From: Ostreococcus mediterraneus
Taxonomy: Eukaryota; Chlorophyta; Mamiellophyceae; Mamiellales; Bathycoccaceae
Assembly: GCA_012295225.1 (NCBI GenBank)
Contig: WMKK01000005.1
Coordinates: 192,958 to 256,957, forward strand
DNA length: 64,000 bases
Direction: 5' to 3'
A model generated the notes under the pieces. It had not been told where the DNA came from. It did not search any database and worked only from the letters and a program-made list of their open reading frames with translations. This document shows, piece by piece, positions 1 through 8,691 of this stretch. The position numbers and the translations under genes were made by a program. Numbering within the stretch: position 1 is the first letter of the stretch; the number at the start of each line of letters is the position of its first letter.

Positions 1-209
1 GAGACGACATCGTAAGAATTTGGGATGAGTTGCGTAAAAAAAAAAATGCGCGACAAGGTCAAGGCCAAAGCGCACGAGGTGTAGGTATGACTTCATTTGA
101 GCGTGATGCGGCGCGTTTGGCGGGTACGGCTGTGTCGGCGCGTGGAGCTGTCGGGGGCGAGCGCCTAAAAGATGGCCGTGGTGAAAGCGCAGCGAATTTG
201 TTTGGCTAG
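1..209 (+). CDS. C-terminal end of an unrecognised protein (5' part lies outside the window)
   Basis: A reading frame on the plus strand enters the window open (first full codon at base 3) and stays open for 68 codons to a TAG at 207-209. It reads DDIVRIWDELRKKK, then a Gln/Gly/Arg-rich stretch, and ends GESAANLFG. The composition (charged start, Gly/Ala-rich tail) is that of a protein C-terminus, but no family is recognised. It is convergent with RPS12 (stop at 330), leaving about 120 bp for both 3' ends. An A-rich run (bases 36-46) codes for a Lys string. Confidence is limited because the fragment is short and could in principle be chance-open in this GC-rich DNA. Confidence 0.55.
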   Translation, partial: DDIVRIWDELRKKKNARQGQGQSARGVGMTSFERDAARLAGTAVSARGAVGGERLKDGRGESAANLFG

Positions 210-329
210 CGCATCGTTATAGAGAAATAGCACATAAGATTTGGAGTAACCATAGGTAACTTGTCATTAGAAACGAAAGCTAAGCTAAGGAGATCCCACT
301 TTAGCAACGTAGAAGAGTCGGCGAGGCAA

Positions 330-928
330 TTATTCCGAGCCGGCGTTCTTCAAGAAGTCTTGAATGATGCCCAAAGCGGCGGTCTCTTCACCGAAGTCAG
401 AGATGACCGCGCACGAGCACTTGACAACCTTACGGGCCGTGCCTTCGGCGTCGAGCTTGCACAAGCCAGCCCATTCACCGAGAGCCATGGCTTCCGGAAC
501 GCGGATCAAGTGGACGTTGATTTCGTTGCACAAGGCTTGGATCAACTTCGTGTAGTCCGCTTGGTCGCAGTCTTGCGCCAAGATGCAGATCAACGCCTTG
601 CGGCTTTCGATCGCCTTGCACGCTTCACGGAGACCACGGTGGAGACCATCGGCGGCGAGGGACTTCTTGAGGACAACTTGGAGCGCCGTCATCAAATCCA
701 TCGGTTCGTCAGCGGATTCAACCGCAACTTGCGGTTGTTCTTCAACTTCTTGAGCTTCTTCGCTGTGGAGTTGAAACAACAAAAGATACGTTTCGGTCAG
801 TACGGGTTCACTCGCGGTCTACGTCTCTTGATCTCCTCAGTCGCGCGCGAGCGCGTCGCGCACGCGCTCGCTCAGCCACCTCCTTTGCCCTCGCGCGCCC
901 GAGGCCCTATTGCAACCAACGTCGACAT
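330..928 (-). CDS. RPS12: 40S ribosomal protein S12 (eS12), two exons
   Basis: Component of the small cytosolic ribosomal subunit. The main exon (330-762) encodes the L7Ae/eS12 core, with ICILAQDCDQADYTKLIQALC, LGEWAGLCK, RKVVKCSCAVISDFGEE and the usual C-terminus. The longest single-exon reading starts MLFQLHSEEAQ, but those first residues are intron. A better model has a tiny first exon at 921-928 (ATGTCGAC), a GT...AG intron at 763-920 (158 bp, ending CTCCACAG, with a TACTGAC branch-like site) and a start MSTEEAQEVEEQP, giving 146 residues, typical for eS12. A mini-exon just after the ATG is common in ribosomal protein genes. The identity is certain; the first exon is inferred from splice signals and phase only. 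Confidence 0.93.
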
Positions 929-1704
929 CACCACCCGCAATCTCGTATGCAGACAACGTAAACATTATCTATGAACGCATTGCACGCATCACATCGCCAC
1001 GAAGGCGTTCGCATCGTCCCGAGTCACGCCCACACGCGCATCGTCCACGCCCACTAGGGCTTCGCACCCCGCACGCCCTCGTGCCCCATCGCATCGTCGC
1101 GTCGTTTCGAGCGTACGTACTCAGCCATTGTGTTAAAATTATAAGTAGCGGTCCTCAGAAGTCCGTCCTAATCGGTAAGCAACTCGAGACAGTCCTCGCG
1201 CGTGAGTAAGAGGGATCGAGCGTCACGCGTCTCGCACGCAATCCTTCGGCGCGCGTCGGACCACCGGCGAGATCCATGCGATGCACTCTGAATAGATGTA
1301 AGTTATCTAGAGTATTGCTATTGTAAATTTATGATGCCGGCGATAAATCATGGTTTCGGACACGTCGTCATACATATTGGGAAAGAAGGCTAAAACTGAC
1401 GCCATCGGCGCGTTGGACGGTTTTGAGTGCGCGCGAATGTCGCCACTTCGACGCCACGCACGCGTCTCGCGCCGTCGTCGATGACGGCAATGGAGGTGAA
1501 ATAATTATCATAAATTTTTACGAACGCGCACACGTACGGGTGCGCGCGCGTCAGCGCGTGGAGGGCGCGAATCGGTACGTCAGCGAGCGTTTTTTTTAGC
1601 GTTTCAAGTGCGTTCGCGCGCGCATTCGCGCGCGCATTCGTGCGCGCGCGCGGCGACGACGGCGGTCGCGGCGGCGGGAGGCGCGCGAAATAGACGCGTG
1701 TGGG
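929..1704. other. Intergenic region between RPS12 and the NFKBIL1-like gene; no gene supported
   Basis: This 776-bp stretch separates two divergent genes and is long for this window. It is GC-rich with many GCGC and CGCA runs from about 1480 to 1690. A more AT-balanced island lies at 1270-1420. Only short frames occur there: 44 sense codons from an ATG at 1350 on plus, and about 32 on minus from 1405. No tRNA, snRNA or other RNA gene was recognised by eye. It probably carries both promoters. Confidence 0.5.
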
Positions 1705-2361
1705 ATGTTTCGTGACGTCTGGGCGCGCGGATGCGGCAACTGGGGCGATGACGACGGTGGCGGAGGCGATGTTGACGAAGCGGCGGGGCGCGCGGCGGTC
1801 GAGGCGCTGCGACGAGAGGCGATGGATGCTCGCGCGAGGATGGATGAGATGAGGCGTTCGGCGCGGCGCGAAGTGAAATCTGTAGGGACGACACAGGCGG
1901 CGCTGGAATCGCGTCGACGACGAGAGGAGGCGAAAACGTTTGATCCGCGAGCGGCGTCGAGACGCGGGTACTGCGAGGCGCGAACAACGACAACAGAGTC
2001 GCACGTGAGTGGGTGCGGCGATGCGCTGGATGATGATGATCAGAGCGGTAGGGAAGAATCTTTCGAAGCGTACGAAGAGCGTTGGTGCGCGTTCGAATCC
2101 AGTGATGCGCGCGTCGCAGCGAGAGACATTCCTTGGCCGAGGTCTGGCGCGTGGCTATTGCGCGCGCTCGAACGGGCGCTTCCATCTCATGACGATCCCA
2201 AACGCGCCCATCGCACGCTCGCCAAGCGTTGGCATCCGGATAAATTTATTCAACGCTTCGGTGCGCGTGTCGATGCGCGCGAGCGCGAGACGATCGAATT
2301 GAGAGTTAAAGCCGTGTATCAGAGCGCGCAAGAACTCTGGGACGCGTGCTCAAAACGTTGA
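1705..2361 (+). CDS. NFKBIL1-like C-terminal-domain protein with J-domain-like HPD motif
   Basis: Encodes 218 residues. The N-terminal half is charged and low-complexity. The last ~90 residues contain the pairing seen at the C-terminus of animal NFKBIL1 (IKBL): an aspartate-isoleucine-proline-tryptophan-proline motif (DIPWPRSG, ~residue 140), then a helix with RWHPDKFIQRFG (~residue 175) and a closing helix. The HPD tripeptide also marks DnaJ J-domains, so a co-chaperone role is possible, but the flanking helices are not a standard J-domain. NFKBIL1 in animals and plants is linked to splicing and immune regulation; function here is inferred only from the domain. A second gene with the same signature lies at 12552-13337. 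The gene is convergent with the ankyrin gene at 2455 (93 bp between stops). Start: first ATG of the frame. Confidence 0.72.
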   Translation: MFRDVWARGCGNWGDDDGGGGDVDEAAGRAAVEALRREAMDARARMDEMRRSARREVKSVGTTQAALESRRRREEAKTFDPRAASRRGYCEARTTTTESHVSGCGDALDDDDQSGREESFEAYEERWCAFESSDARVAARDIPWPRSGAWLLRALERALPSHDDPKRAHRTLAKRWHPDKFIQRFGARVDARERETIELRVKAVYQSAQELWDACSKR

Positions 2362-2454
2362 TTCAACACGTCGTTTCAAGACACCTGTGCAACAAGGTCG
2401 AATAGTGAACCTACTAACTAGATACTACAGCTGCATCGACTACTTTGTTGTACA

Positions 2455-3024
2455 CTATTCATCTACCACATCCGCCGCGACGGCGGCATCCAACGCGTCG
2501 CGCACGGCGTCACTCACCGCGACGTCGCGCGCCGTACGTCCTCGTCCATCCTTCGCACGCACCGCCTCTTTCGAAGCGTTAATCAACACCAACACGCACT
2601 TCAAATCCCCATTCACCGCAGCTTTAAACAACGCGGTCTCGCCATCAATATCTCTCGCCATCGCGTTCGCGCCCGCGCGCAACAACGCCTCGCACGCCCC
2701 CGCGCGTCCCCCGCTCGCCGCTTTATGCAGCGCCGTCGCTCGTCCCACGCGCGTCACCGCCTCGATCTCGCACCCAGCGCTCACGCACACCTCCACGCAT
2801 CGCACGTCCCCGTGTCGCGACGCGTAATGCAGCGGTGTGTACCCCGACGCGTTCGCCGGCGTCCCGTCCGAGCGCACCGCCGACGGCGAACGCGCGAGCG
2901 CGGCGACGAGCGCGGCGCGATCGCCCACCGACGCGTGTCGCGCCGCGGACGCGTCGAAGAACACCTCGTTTAAGGACTGCGTGCAGGGCGATCCGGCGCG
3001 GCAGCACGCGCATCCGGCAGACAT
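2455..3024 (-). CDS. Ankyrin-repeat protein, ANKRD39-like
   Basis: 189 residues from the ATG at 3022-3024, which gives the start MSAGCACCRAG. A longer frame upstream only mirrors the opposite gene. A Cys-rich N-terminus followed by SLNEVFF, then three to four ankyrin repeats (GYTPLHYASRHGDVRCVEVC, RATALHKAASGGRAGACEAL, GETALFKAAVNGDLKCVLVL) and a short basic/acidic tail match the layout of animal ANKRD39 (Cys/His-rich start, then a GYTALHYASRNG repeat). Ankyrin repeats are protein-binding scaffolds; no enzymatic function is implied. The start lies 79 bp from the divergent DUF4476 gene, so the two genes probably share a promoter. It is convergent with the NFKBIL1-like gene. Identity as an ankyrin protein is firm; orthology to ANKRD39 is likely but not proven. 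Confidence 0.8.
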   Translation of the reverse strand: MSAGCACCRAGSPCTQSLNEVFFDASAARHASVGDRAALVAALARSPSAVRSDGTPANASGYTPLHYASRHGDVRCVEVCVSAGCEIEAVTRVGRATALHKAASGGRAGACEALLRAGANAMARDIDGETALFKAAVNGDLKCVLVLINASKEAVRAKDGRGRTARDVAVSDAVRDALDAAVAADVVDE

Positions 3025-3103
3025 GCGCGCGCGCGACGTGATGCGGTTGAACGCCAGACGTGCGCGCGCTTTTTTTTGCGCGCACGCGCGGGCGCGGCGT
3101 TCG

Positions 3104-4048
3104 ATGACCAACGCGGCGTTCGATGACGCCCTCGATGCGGTGCGGCGCGCGAAGAATATGAAACAAACCACCGAGGCGTGCGAGGCGTTCGCCGCGCGTG
3201 GGCGGGTGACGTGCGAGGAGGCGGGGAAACTGTTGAGAGAGATGCCATTCCAGACGCGACGAATCGAGGCTTTACATGCGCTCGCACCGGCTCTGGTTGA
3301 TTTCGACACCAAGCATGATGATTTAGGGGTTGGTTTGCGTTCTTGGGAAGGGTCAGAGCTCGTGGAAGTTGCGCGTGGTATACGACAGGCGTCGACTTTG
3401 GGACGCCAACAGTCGCGCGCGCCGGCGCGTCAGCAACCAGCAACGATGGACGCGCCAAAGTTGATGGAAGCATTTAAGCATACGGCAGTTCAAATTCAAC
3501 CGCCGCATGCGCATGGTAAAGAAAATTCGACGATGACGGATGAGGAAGTGGTTGCACACTTGCAGAACTTGCGCGCGGAGATGGCGAGGACGGTAAGAAC
3601 CGTATCTGTGCCAAATCTCCTGTTCGAAATCAACATGGGCCTTGTCGACGTACAGAGCGCAAATATGGACCCTAAAACAGGCGCTTTAGGGCGCATTAAA
3701 TTTGCACCAGGTGGTCCAATCCCTCCGCCAGAATTGGCGAAGCGCGGCGTCACCAAGCGTGAGTGGAGCGAATGCGTCGATTTATTATGGTCATCGCTAG
3801 AGAAAAACCCGTTCTATGCCAATCCAGCAATGGAGTGTATCGTATGCTGCTGCCCATTCGGACCGGTGACATTCGCCTTCAACCACGTCAACCCGATTTG
3901 CTGGTGTTTATATTGCCCGTTTATTATCTCAAAAGGTCAAGCCGTGAAGAAGATGAATGAAAACATCCTCTCCTCGCGCGGCGTCGTCGCGGTGGTTCTA
4001 GCCTCGGGAAACGTGAAATTTTTCGCCCAAGCGCGCAATGTAGTATGA
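3104..4048 (+). CDS. DUF4476-like protein with Cys-rich hydrophobic C-terminal segment
   Basis: 314 residues, start chosen at the ATG at 3104 (MTNAAFDDALD) because codons upstream overlap the ANKRD39-like gene on the other strand. Residues ~1-70 form a helical block (KNMKQTTEACEAFAARGRVTCEEAGKLLREM) resembling the DUF4476 domain. A middle Gln/Pro/Lys-rich linker follows. The C-terminal third has a conserved-looking core (LLFEINMGLVDVQ, PGGPIPPPELAKRGVTKREWSECVDLLW) and a striking Cys-rich hydrophobic stretch (ECIVCCCPFG... NPICWCLYCPFII, ~residues 245-280) that could be palmitoylated or membrane-associated. Function is not known. Confidence 0.72.
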   Translation: MTNAAFDDALDAVRRAKNMKQTTEACEAFAARGRVTCEEAGKLLREMPFQTRRIEALHALAPALVDFDTKHDDLGVGLRSWEGSELVEVARGIRQASTLGRQQSRAPARQQPATMDAPKLMEAFKHTAVQIQPPHAHGKENSTMTDEEVVAHLQNLRAEMARTVRTVSVPNLLFEINMGLVDVQSANMDPKTGALGRIKFAPGGPIPPPELAKRGVTKREWSECVDLLWSSLEKNPFYANPAMECIVCCCPFGPVTFAFNHVNPICWCLYCPFIISKGQAVKKMNENILSSRGVVAVVLASGNVKFFAQARNVV

Positions 4049-4270
4049 TTTGTAATAGTTTCAAGTTTATTTACATATTTCAAGTGCGCACGCGCGTGCG
4101 CACACAACATGTACAGCCGCACGAAGACGCCTTTAAATATTCCTCGCGCAGCAATGATACATTCACATCCGTCCTGGTTCATGACTCAAGTCGTGAGGGG
4201 GCTATCTGGTGGCGTCATTTCGCGCGCGACGTCACGCGTTTTCAACGTTACAAACGCGCCATAACGCGCT

Positions 4271-5803
4271 ATGCACGCCGCGACGAGATGCGCGACGACG
4301 CCATCGTTGGGCGGAAATCGTAGCGCGGTACGCATCAAGTCGATTGAACGACCCGTGCACCGATCGACGTCATCGTCGACGTCGTATGCCGCGAAGGGAT
4401 GGATTCAAACCTCAAGAGCGCATGCGACGACCGCTGGAAGAACGGCGACAACGCTGGTGAAGACGAGCGCGGTCACGCCTGATGATGAGTTCGCTGTTGA
4501 TTATTCAGACGCTGTGCAAGGGTATAGCGAAGAGGAGATGAACGCCGGCTCGACGACGTTAGGGGGTGAGAGCGAACCGCAAGATGTGGGACGAGCGGCG
4601 AGGTACATGCGAGAGCTCATCAAAAATCAAGTTAACGCAAATCATTTAGCGCGTGCGGGGTCGATAACGGATTCGAGTGTATTGCGCCGCAAAGGACGAT
4701 TGAAAGAGCAGGACGCGCTGATTGAGTTTATTGTGGAGTTGCATGAAACGCACACCACAGAGGAGGTTTTCACCAAGGTGGAACGTTGGATTGATGAGGT
4801 GCTGGCATTGCCCAAAGAAAAGAGAAAATTTAGTCGATTGTCGCGCATGGTTCCTGCAGTTGGGTTTTTCTTCCACCGCTTACCGTTGCTGAAGGCATTA
4901 CGAGAATACGACGAGTTTTCTTCTCTATCAAAGCGCAGATACGTGCTGCCAAACTTTGCGGAGGTGCGGCACATTTTGAACATTGCGCAAGTGCACGCGT
5001 CGAGTAAGGATGTGAGACTCGTAACTTTTGATGCGGATGGTACGTTATACGCGGATGGTATGCACTTCGAGGATGACAACAAGATGATTGATAAGATTAT
5101 GCAGCTCATGGAGTTGGGCATTCATGTTGCAATCGTCACTGCGGCGGGTTATCCAGGTGAACCCTCTAGATTTGAGGGACGTTTGAAAGGTTTGGTTGAT
5201 GCATTCAAAGCGCAAGCTTTACCAAAAGAGGTTCGCGATCGATTTCACGTCATGGGCGGCGAGTGTAACTATCTTTTGCGAGTGAACGATGACTACCGGT
5301 TGGAATTCGTTCCAGCGCAGGAGTGGCACACTGATCAGATGTATGATTGGAGAGAAAATAAGGAAGTGGCGTCTTTTTTGGATCGGGCAGAAGAATTTCT
5401 TACGTCGTATGCCAAGCATTTAGGGGTTGAAGTCGACGTTTTACGAAAGGAATATGCCGTTGGAGTGTTACCGAAGAGTGACACTATTTATGAAAACTTA
5501 GAAGAGATGGCGCTCGCGTGTCAGGCTGAGCTCAGTGACGCAAGCATTCCGTTCTGCGCTTTCAACGGTGGTAATGATGTCTTTGTTGACGTAGGTAACA
5601 AGCACATCGGGTTGCAAGCTCTCATGCGTTATTTGGACATCGATGGGTCGCAAACGTTGCACGTCGGCGACCGCTTCACCCTCACTGGTAATGACGCTAA
5701 AGTGAGAGAGGCTGCGTCCATTCTTTGGGTTGCAAGTCCGGATGAGACCACTTTCTTCATGCGATTGCTTTATCGCGACATCTTAAACGCGCGGATCCTT
5801 TAA
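4271..5803 (+). CDS. ISN1: IMP-specific 5'-nucleotidase (ISN1 family), probably organelle-targeted
   Basis: 510 residues. The N-terminal ~70 residues are rich in Arg, Ser, Thr and Ala and lack acidic residues, like a transit peptide. The rest matches the ISN1 family of HAD-like phosphatases that hydrolyse inosine 5'-monophosphate to inosine in purine turnover. Seen: nucleophile motif VTFDADGTLYADG (~residue 252-264), IVTAAGYPGEPSRFEGRLKG, the FCAFNGGNDVFVDVGNKHIG block and the late acidic motif LHVGDRFTLTGNDAKVREA. The family is best known from yeast and apicomplexans, where it is about 450 residues; the excess here is the presequence. Start: first ATG; a later start would shorten only the presequence. 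Confidence 0.88.
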   Translation: MHAATRCATTPSLGGNRSAVRIKSIERPVHRSTSSSTSYAAKGWIQTSRAHATTAGRTATTLVKTSAVTPDDEFAVDYSDAVQGYSEEEMNAGSTTLGGESEPQDVGRAARYMRELIKNQVNANHLARAGSITDSSVLRRKGRLKEQDALIEFIVELHETHTTEEVFTKVERWIDEVLALPKEKRKFSRLSRMVPAVGFFFHRLPLLKALREYDEFSSLSKRRYVLPNFAEVRHILNIAQVHASSKDVRLVTFDADGTLYADGMHFEDDNKMIDKIMQLMELGIHVAIVTAAGYPGEPSRFEGRLKGLVDAFKAQALPKEVRDRFHVMGGECNYLLRVNDDYRLEFVPAQEWHTDQMYDWRENKEVASFLDRAEEFLTSYAKHLGVEVDVLRKEYAVGVLPKSDTIYENLEEMALACQAELSDASIPFCAFNGGNDVFVDVGNKHIGLQALMRYLDIDGSQTLHVGDRFTLTGNDAKVREAASILWVASPDETTFFMRLLYRDILNARIL

Positions 5804-5858
5804 GTTAGGAATACTACTGATGTTATTGTACAAATACTAAACGCCGTAACAACTTGAT

Positions 5859-7688
5859 TTATTTTTTTGACGCACTCGCAAATGCCTTTTTCGTCATCTC
5901 GATCTCGTTCACCAAGAACTCTACGCGTCGCTCGAGCATTGTGAGCTCGTTTGTGAGAATCTTTGATTTTGATTCCCAATACGTCGCTTCATCGACAGCA
6001 CCCATACCGAATGCTCTGTTCAAGATAACACCGAAAAGCATCTTGGCCATGACTGACAACACGGCGTGTGTGAGTACGACAAGCAGAAGAAGTGCCAGGA
6101 TTCTTGAACCTCTTCTGCAGTACACGCACGTTATGCGCCATGGCGAGGCACCTTTCAAGTCTACATTCGTGTCTGCGCTGTTTGCTTCCACGAAATTCTT
6201 CAATGGCTTGAGCATATTCCAAATTACGTCCTTGGACGCGTCAGGAATGTCAAGCTTCGAAATATCTACAACTTCTTCAGGCAATTTCTTACGAGACGCT
6301 TGTTTCTTTAGCGATGGATTAAGATGATCATGGAGCAGTTCGATCATCTTAGCGAACACGACTTTGCTCTCGTCAATGACACTGCTTACGATCAAGCTCT
6401 TCATCATCGTTGATTTGCTGAATTTCACCTCAGTCCCAGCCCAAATGGAGCACTTCTTATCAGGCAATTGACGACACAACCAACGCGACTCTACTCGAAA
6501 ATAATCACCATATGGGATATCTGTTTGAACTTGTGAAGTGTTGATCACGAGTTTTGAGTCCGAATAGTACTTATATCGCTGTGTTTGATGGCAACGTGTT
6601 GAACTTGGGCCAAAAGTCTGACGCACGGGGACGGTGAAGTGCATTTCTCGCACGCATCCCATGCTCTCAGTCTTGCTCTTCTTCATTTTCATCCAGTTGG
6701 ATATTTTCACATCAGTCTGTTCAAGCGCCTCGGAAACCTTCATTTGCAGAGCGTCGCGAGATTTATTTGACCAGAGAGCAGCAAAGAATTCCTCTACCGT
6801 ACAATCCATGGTGCAATTTTGCAGTTCTATCAACGTCAAAGTGCCTTCGTGCTCTGGCATTTTTGACGGTATCATCATCAAGACATCGCCATAATCTTTC
6901 GGAGAATCATCTTCGTCACTATCGATATCCTCATCTTCTTCATCGTCATCATCGCCGTTGTCAGCCGAAGGAGACTTGAAGACATCCTCGACATCCTCGT
7001 CCGACTTGACCTTTGACGAGCTCTTTGACGTCTTGATGTGCTGACCGTTATTAACTGAAAACAATTTACCGTACGTCGATTTCTTCTGCCACTGGTCGGT
7101 GACTAACCGAAACGTTCGATCGGGGAACACAAATGACGTGAAAAAATCCGTCTTACCATCCCACGTGATTTCAATTGCATTTGGTATCAATAGCGCCGTT
7201 TTCGCCTTGTTGATGAGTGTGACTCGATCAAACGGAATACACCTCGTCTTGATGTATCCAAATACATTACTATGAAAACAAATGTAGTTTTCAAATACAT
7301 ACATTTTCCCTTGCAACAAGATCTTCTTATGCATAGCACACATGTAGTCCACCAAAAGCGTCTCCTCTTGCGGAATCCCAAACAACTCTCTCAACCGTCT
7401 CTGCGCCGGCGTGCGCGGCGGCGTCACCGCCTTCGCGCCATCCTCAACGCCATTCGCCGACGAGGATATCGGTGTCTTGATCACCGCCGTATGCGAACGC
7501 TGGATCAACTGTCGTCGTCGCGACTCGTCATCATCGTCGCTTTCATCATCGCTCTCGAATTCCCACGCCGCCTCGTCGCCAATCTCGTCGTCGCCCACCG
7601 ACGACGATCGCCCGAAGGTCTCACGCGCGAGCATTTCATCCAGCGATGAGTATGCGTTGAGTTCACGCTCGCGATCGTCGTCCACCAT
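5859..7688 (-). CDS. GRAM and VASt domain membrane protein (VAD1/Lam/Aster-like)
   Basis: 609 residues from the ATG at 7686-7688 (MVDDDRERELN). Longer upstream frame is antisense to the CAAX protease and is not believed. Acidic N-terminus; GRAM domain ~residues 100-195 (FGIPQEETLLVDYMCAMHKK, LQGKMYVFENYICFHSNVFG); an acidic Asp/Glu run; VASt domain ~260-450 (CTVEEFFAALWSNKSRDAL, YGDYFRVESRWLCRQLPDKKC); one membrane segment ~540-560 (LALLLLVVLTHAVLSV); a final coiled-coil of ~45 residues. Proteins with this order (yeast Lam/Ltc, animal Aster/GRAMD1, plant VAD1) sit at ER contact sites and move sterols or bind phosphoinositides. That role is inferred. The 5' end abuts the divergent CAAX protease gene. 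Confidence 0.88.
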   Translation of the reverse strand: MVDDDRERELNAYSSLDEMLARETFGRSSSVGDDEIGDEAAWEFESDDESDDDDESRRRQLIQRSHTAVIKTPISSSANGVEDGAKAVTPPRTPAQRRLRELFGIPQEETLLVDYMCAMHKKILLQGKMYVFENYICFHSNVFGYIKTRCIPFDRVTLINKAKTALLIPNAIEITWDGKTDFFTSFVFPDRTFRLVTDQWQKKSTYGKLFSVNNGQHIKTSKSSSKVKSDEDVEDVFKSPSADNGDDDDEEDEDIDSDEDDSPKDYGDVLMMIPSKMPEHEGTLTLIELQNCTMDCTVEEFFAALWSNKSRDALQMKVSEALEQTDVKISNWMKMKKSKTESMGCVREMHFTVPVRQTFGPSSTRCHQTQRYKYYSDSKLVINTSQVQTDIPYGDYFRVESRWLCRQLPDKKCSIWAGTEVKFSKSTMMKSLIVSSVIDESKVVFAKMIELLHDHLNPSLKKQASRKKLPEEVVDISKLDIPDASKDVIWNMLKPLKNFVEANSADTNVDLKGASPWRITCVYCRRGSRILALLLLVVLTHAVLSVMAKMLFGVILNRAFGMGAVDEATYWESKSKILTNELTMLERRVEFLVNEIEMTKKAFASASKK

Positions 7689-7716
7689 GGCGGCGCGTGG
7701 TACACTGCGGTGCACA

Positions 7717-8613
7717 ATGCGCCGCGCATTCGTGTCCCTCAACCGCGCGAGGGCGACGTCGTCGTCATACGACCACACGTTGGTGACGATGACGACGATC
7801 GTGGGCGGGATGACGACGATCGCGGGCGCGAGTTCGGTGAAGGCGCGCGAAAGAGTCGCCCTCGGTGCGGTGTCGAGGCGAAAATCCGACCGTCGACGAC
7901 GACGGAGCGACGGTGACGACGATAGAGAAAACCAAGTGTTGCCAGACGTCGTGAAGGTTGACGACGCGCTGAAGACGGTGACGACGATGGGTGTGAGTCG
8001 AGAACAAGTATTAGCGTCGTGTGCGTCGACGTCGCTCGCGATGCTTGGTGTTGGGTACGGCATGCGCTTGGGTGCGCGCGCGATACCTGTCGAAGCATTG
8101 GGTGGGGATTTCTCGAGCGCGTTGCCACTGGTGAGCGACGACGTCAAAACGATGATTATAGGCGCGATTGGTGCGGCAACGGTGGTGACAATAGGACGTA
8201 TAGCTTTATTACAAGTGTGGGAGGAGTTCGCGGCGTCGACTGATCGATCAAACGCGCAGGTCTTGGGGGTTTTAGATGGACCTTTGGATATCGCGCAAGT
8301 CGCGGCGTTGCCGGCGTTGGGTGAGGAAATGTTGTTTCGTGGCGCGGTGTTGCCGTTGATTGGGGGAGTTCCAGGCGTTGTAGTGTCTTCGGTAGTGTTT
8401 GGGGCGCTACACATTGGCGGAGGACGTAGTGCGGCGTTTGGAGTGTGGGCGAGCGCGGTGGGTGCGTGTTACGGCGCCACGGCGTTGTACACTGGAAGCG
8501 TCGCCGCGCCCGCGGCGGCGCACGCCTTAGCAAACATTGCGTCGGCGGTGTATTGGAACGCAACGCGTGCGGATAAGGTAGTAGCTTCAGCGAGCGAACT
8601 CGAAGAAAAGTAG
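7717..8613 (+). CDS. CAAX-type prenyl endopeptidase / CPBP-family membrane protease, probably plastid-targeted
   Basis: 298 residues from the ATG at 7717 (MRRAFVSLNRARATSSS), which gives a good transit-like presequence. An ATG at 7687 (MAARGTLRCT) would overlap the divergent gene's own start codon and is less likely, though possible. Hallmarks of the CPBP/Abi intramembrane metalloprotease family are all present: EEMLFRG (glutamate pair plus Arg, ~residue 208), FGALHIGGG (His, ~residue 235) and AAHALANI (~residue 272), within several hydrophobic helices. Plant plastid members (for example SCO4 and BCM-type proteins) act in thylakoid or envelope proteostasis; the substrate here is unknown. It ends 78 bp before the convergent thioredoxin gene. 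Confidence 0.85.
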   Translation: MRRAFVSLNRARATSSSYDHTLVTMTTIVGGMTTIAGASSVKARERVALGAVSRRKSDRRRRRSDGDDDRENQVLPDVVKVDDALKTVTTMGVSREQVLASCASTSLAMLGVGYGMRLGARAIPVEALGGDFSSALPLVSDDVKTMIIGAIGAATVVTIGRIALLQVWEEFAASTDRSNAQVLGVLDGPLDIAQVAALPALGEEMLFRGAVLPLIGGVPGVVVSSVVFGALHIGGGRSAAFGVWASAVGACYGATALYTGSVAAPAAAHALANIASAVYWNATRADKVVASASELEEK

Positions 8614-8691
8614 CAGTGAGTGCGCATGCAATTAGAAAGTAAATGAAAATTCAAAATTCTTCGTTAGTTTGTTACACAAATGAATGATTTT

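Noticed and set aside
2092-2102. GTTCGAATCC tRNA T-arm-like string
   Set aside because: It is inside a coding sequence and no acceptor, D or anticodon arms surround it.
2837-3103. Upstream extension of the DUF4476 protein
   Set aside because: These codons overlap the N-terminal coding region of the ANKRD39-like gene on the other strand and have no family resemblance; the ATG at 3104 is preferred.
7689-8414. Long open minus-strand frame extending the VASt protein by 242 codons
   Set aside because: It lies exactly antisense to the CAAX protease, has low-complexity Thr/Asn/Pro composition and no domain. GC-rich codon use leaves antisense frames open throughout this window.
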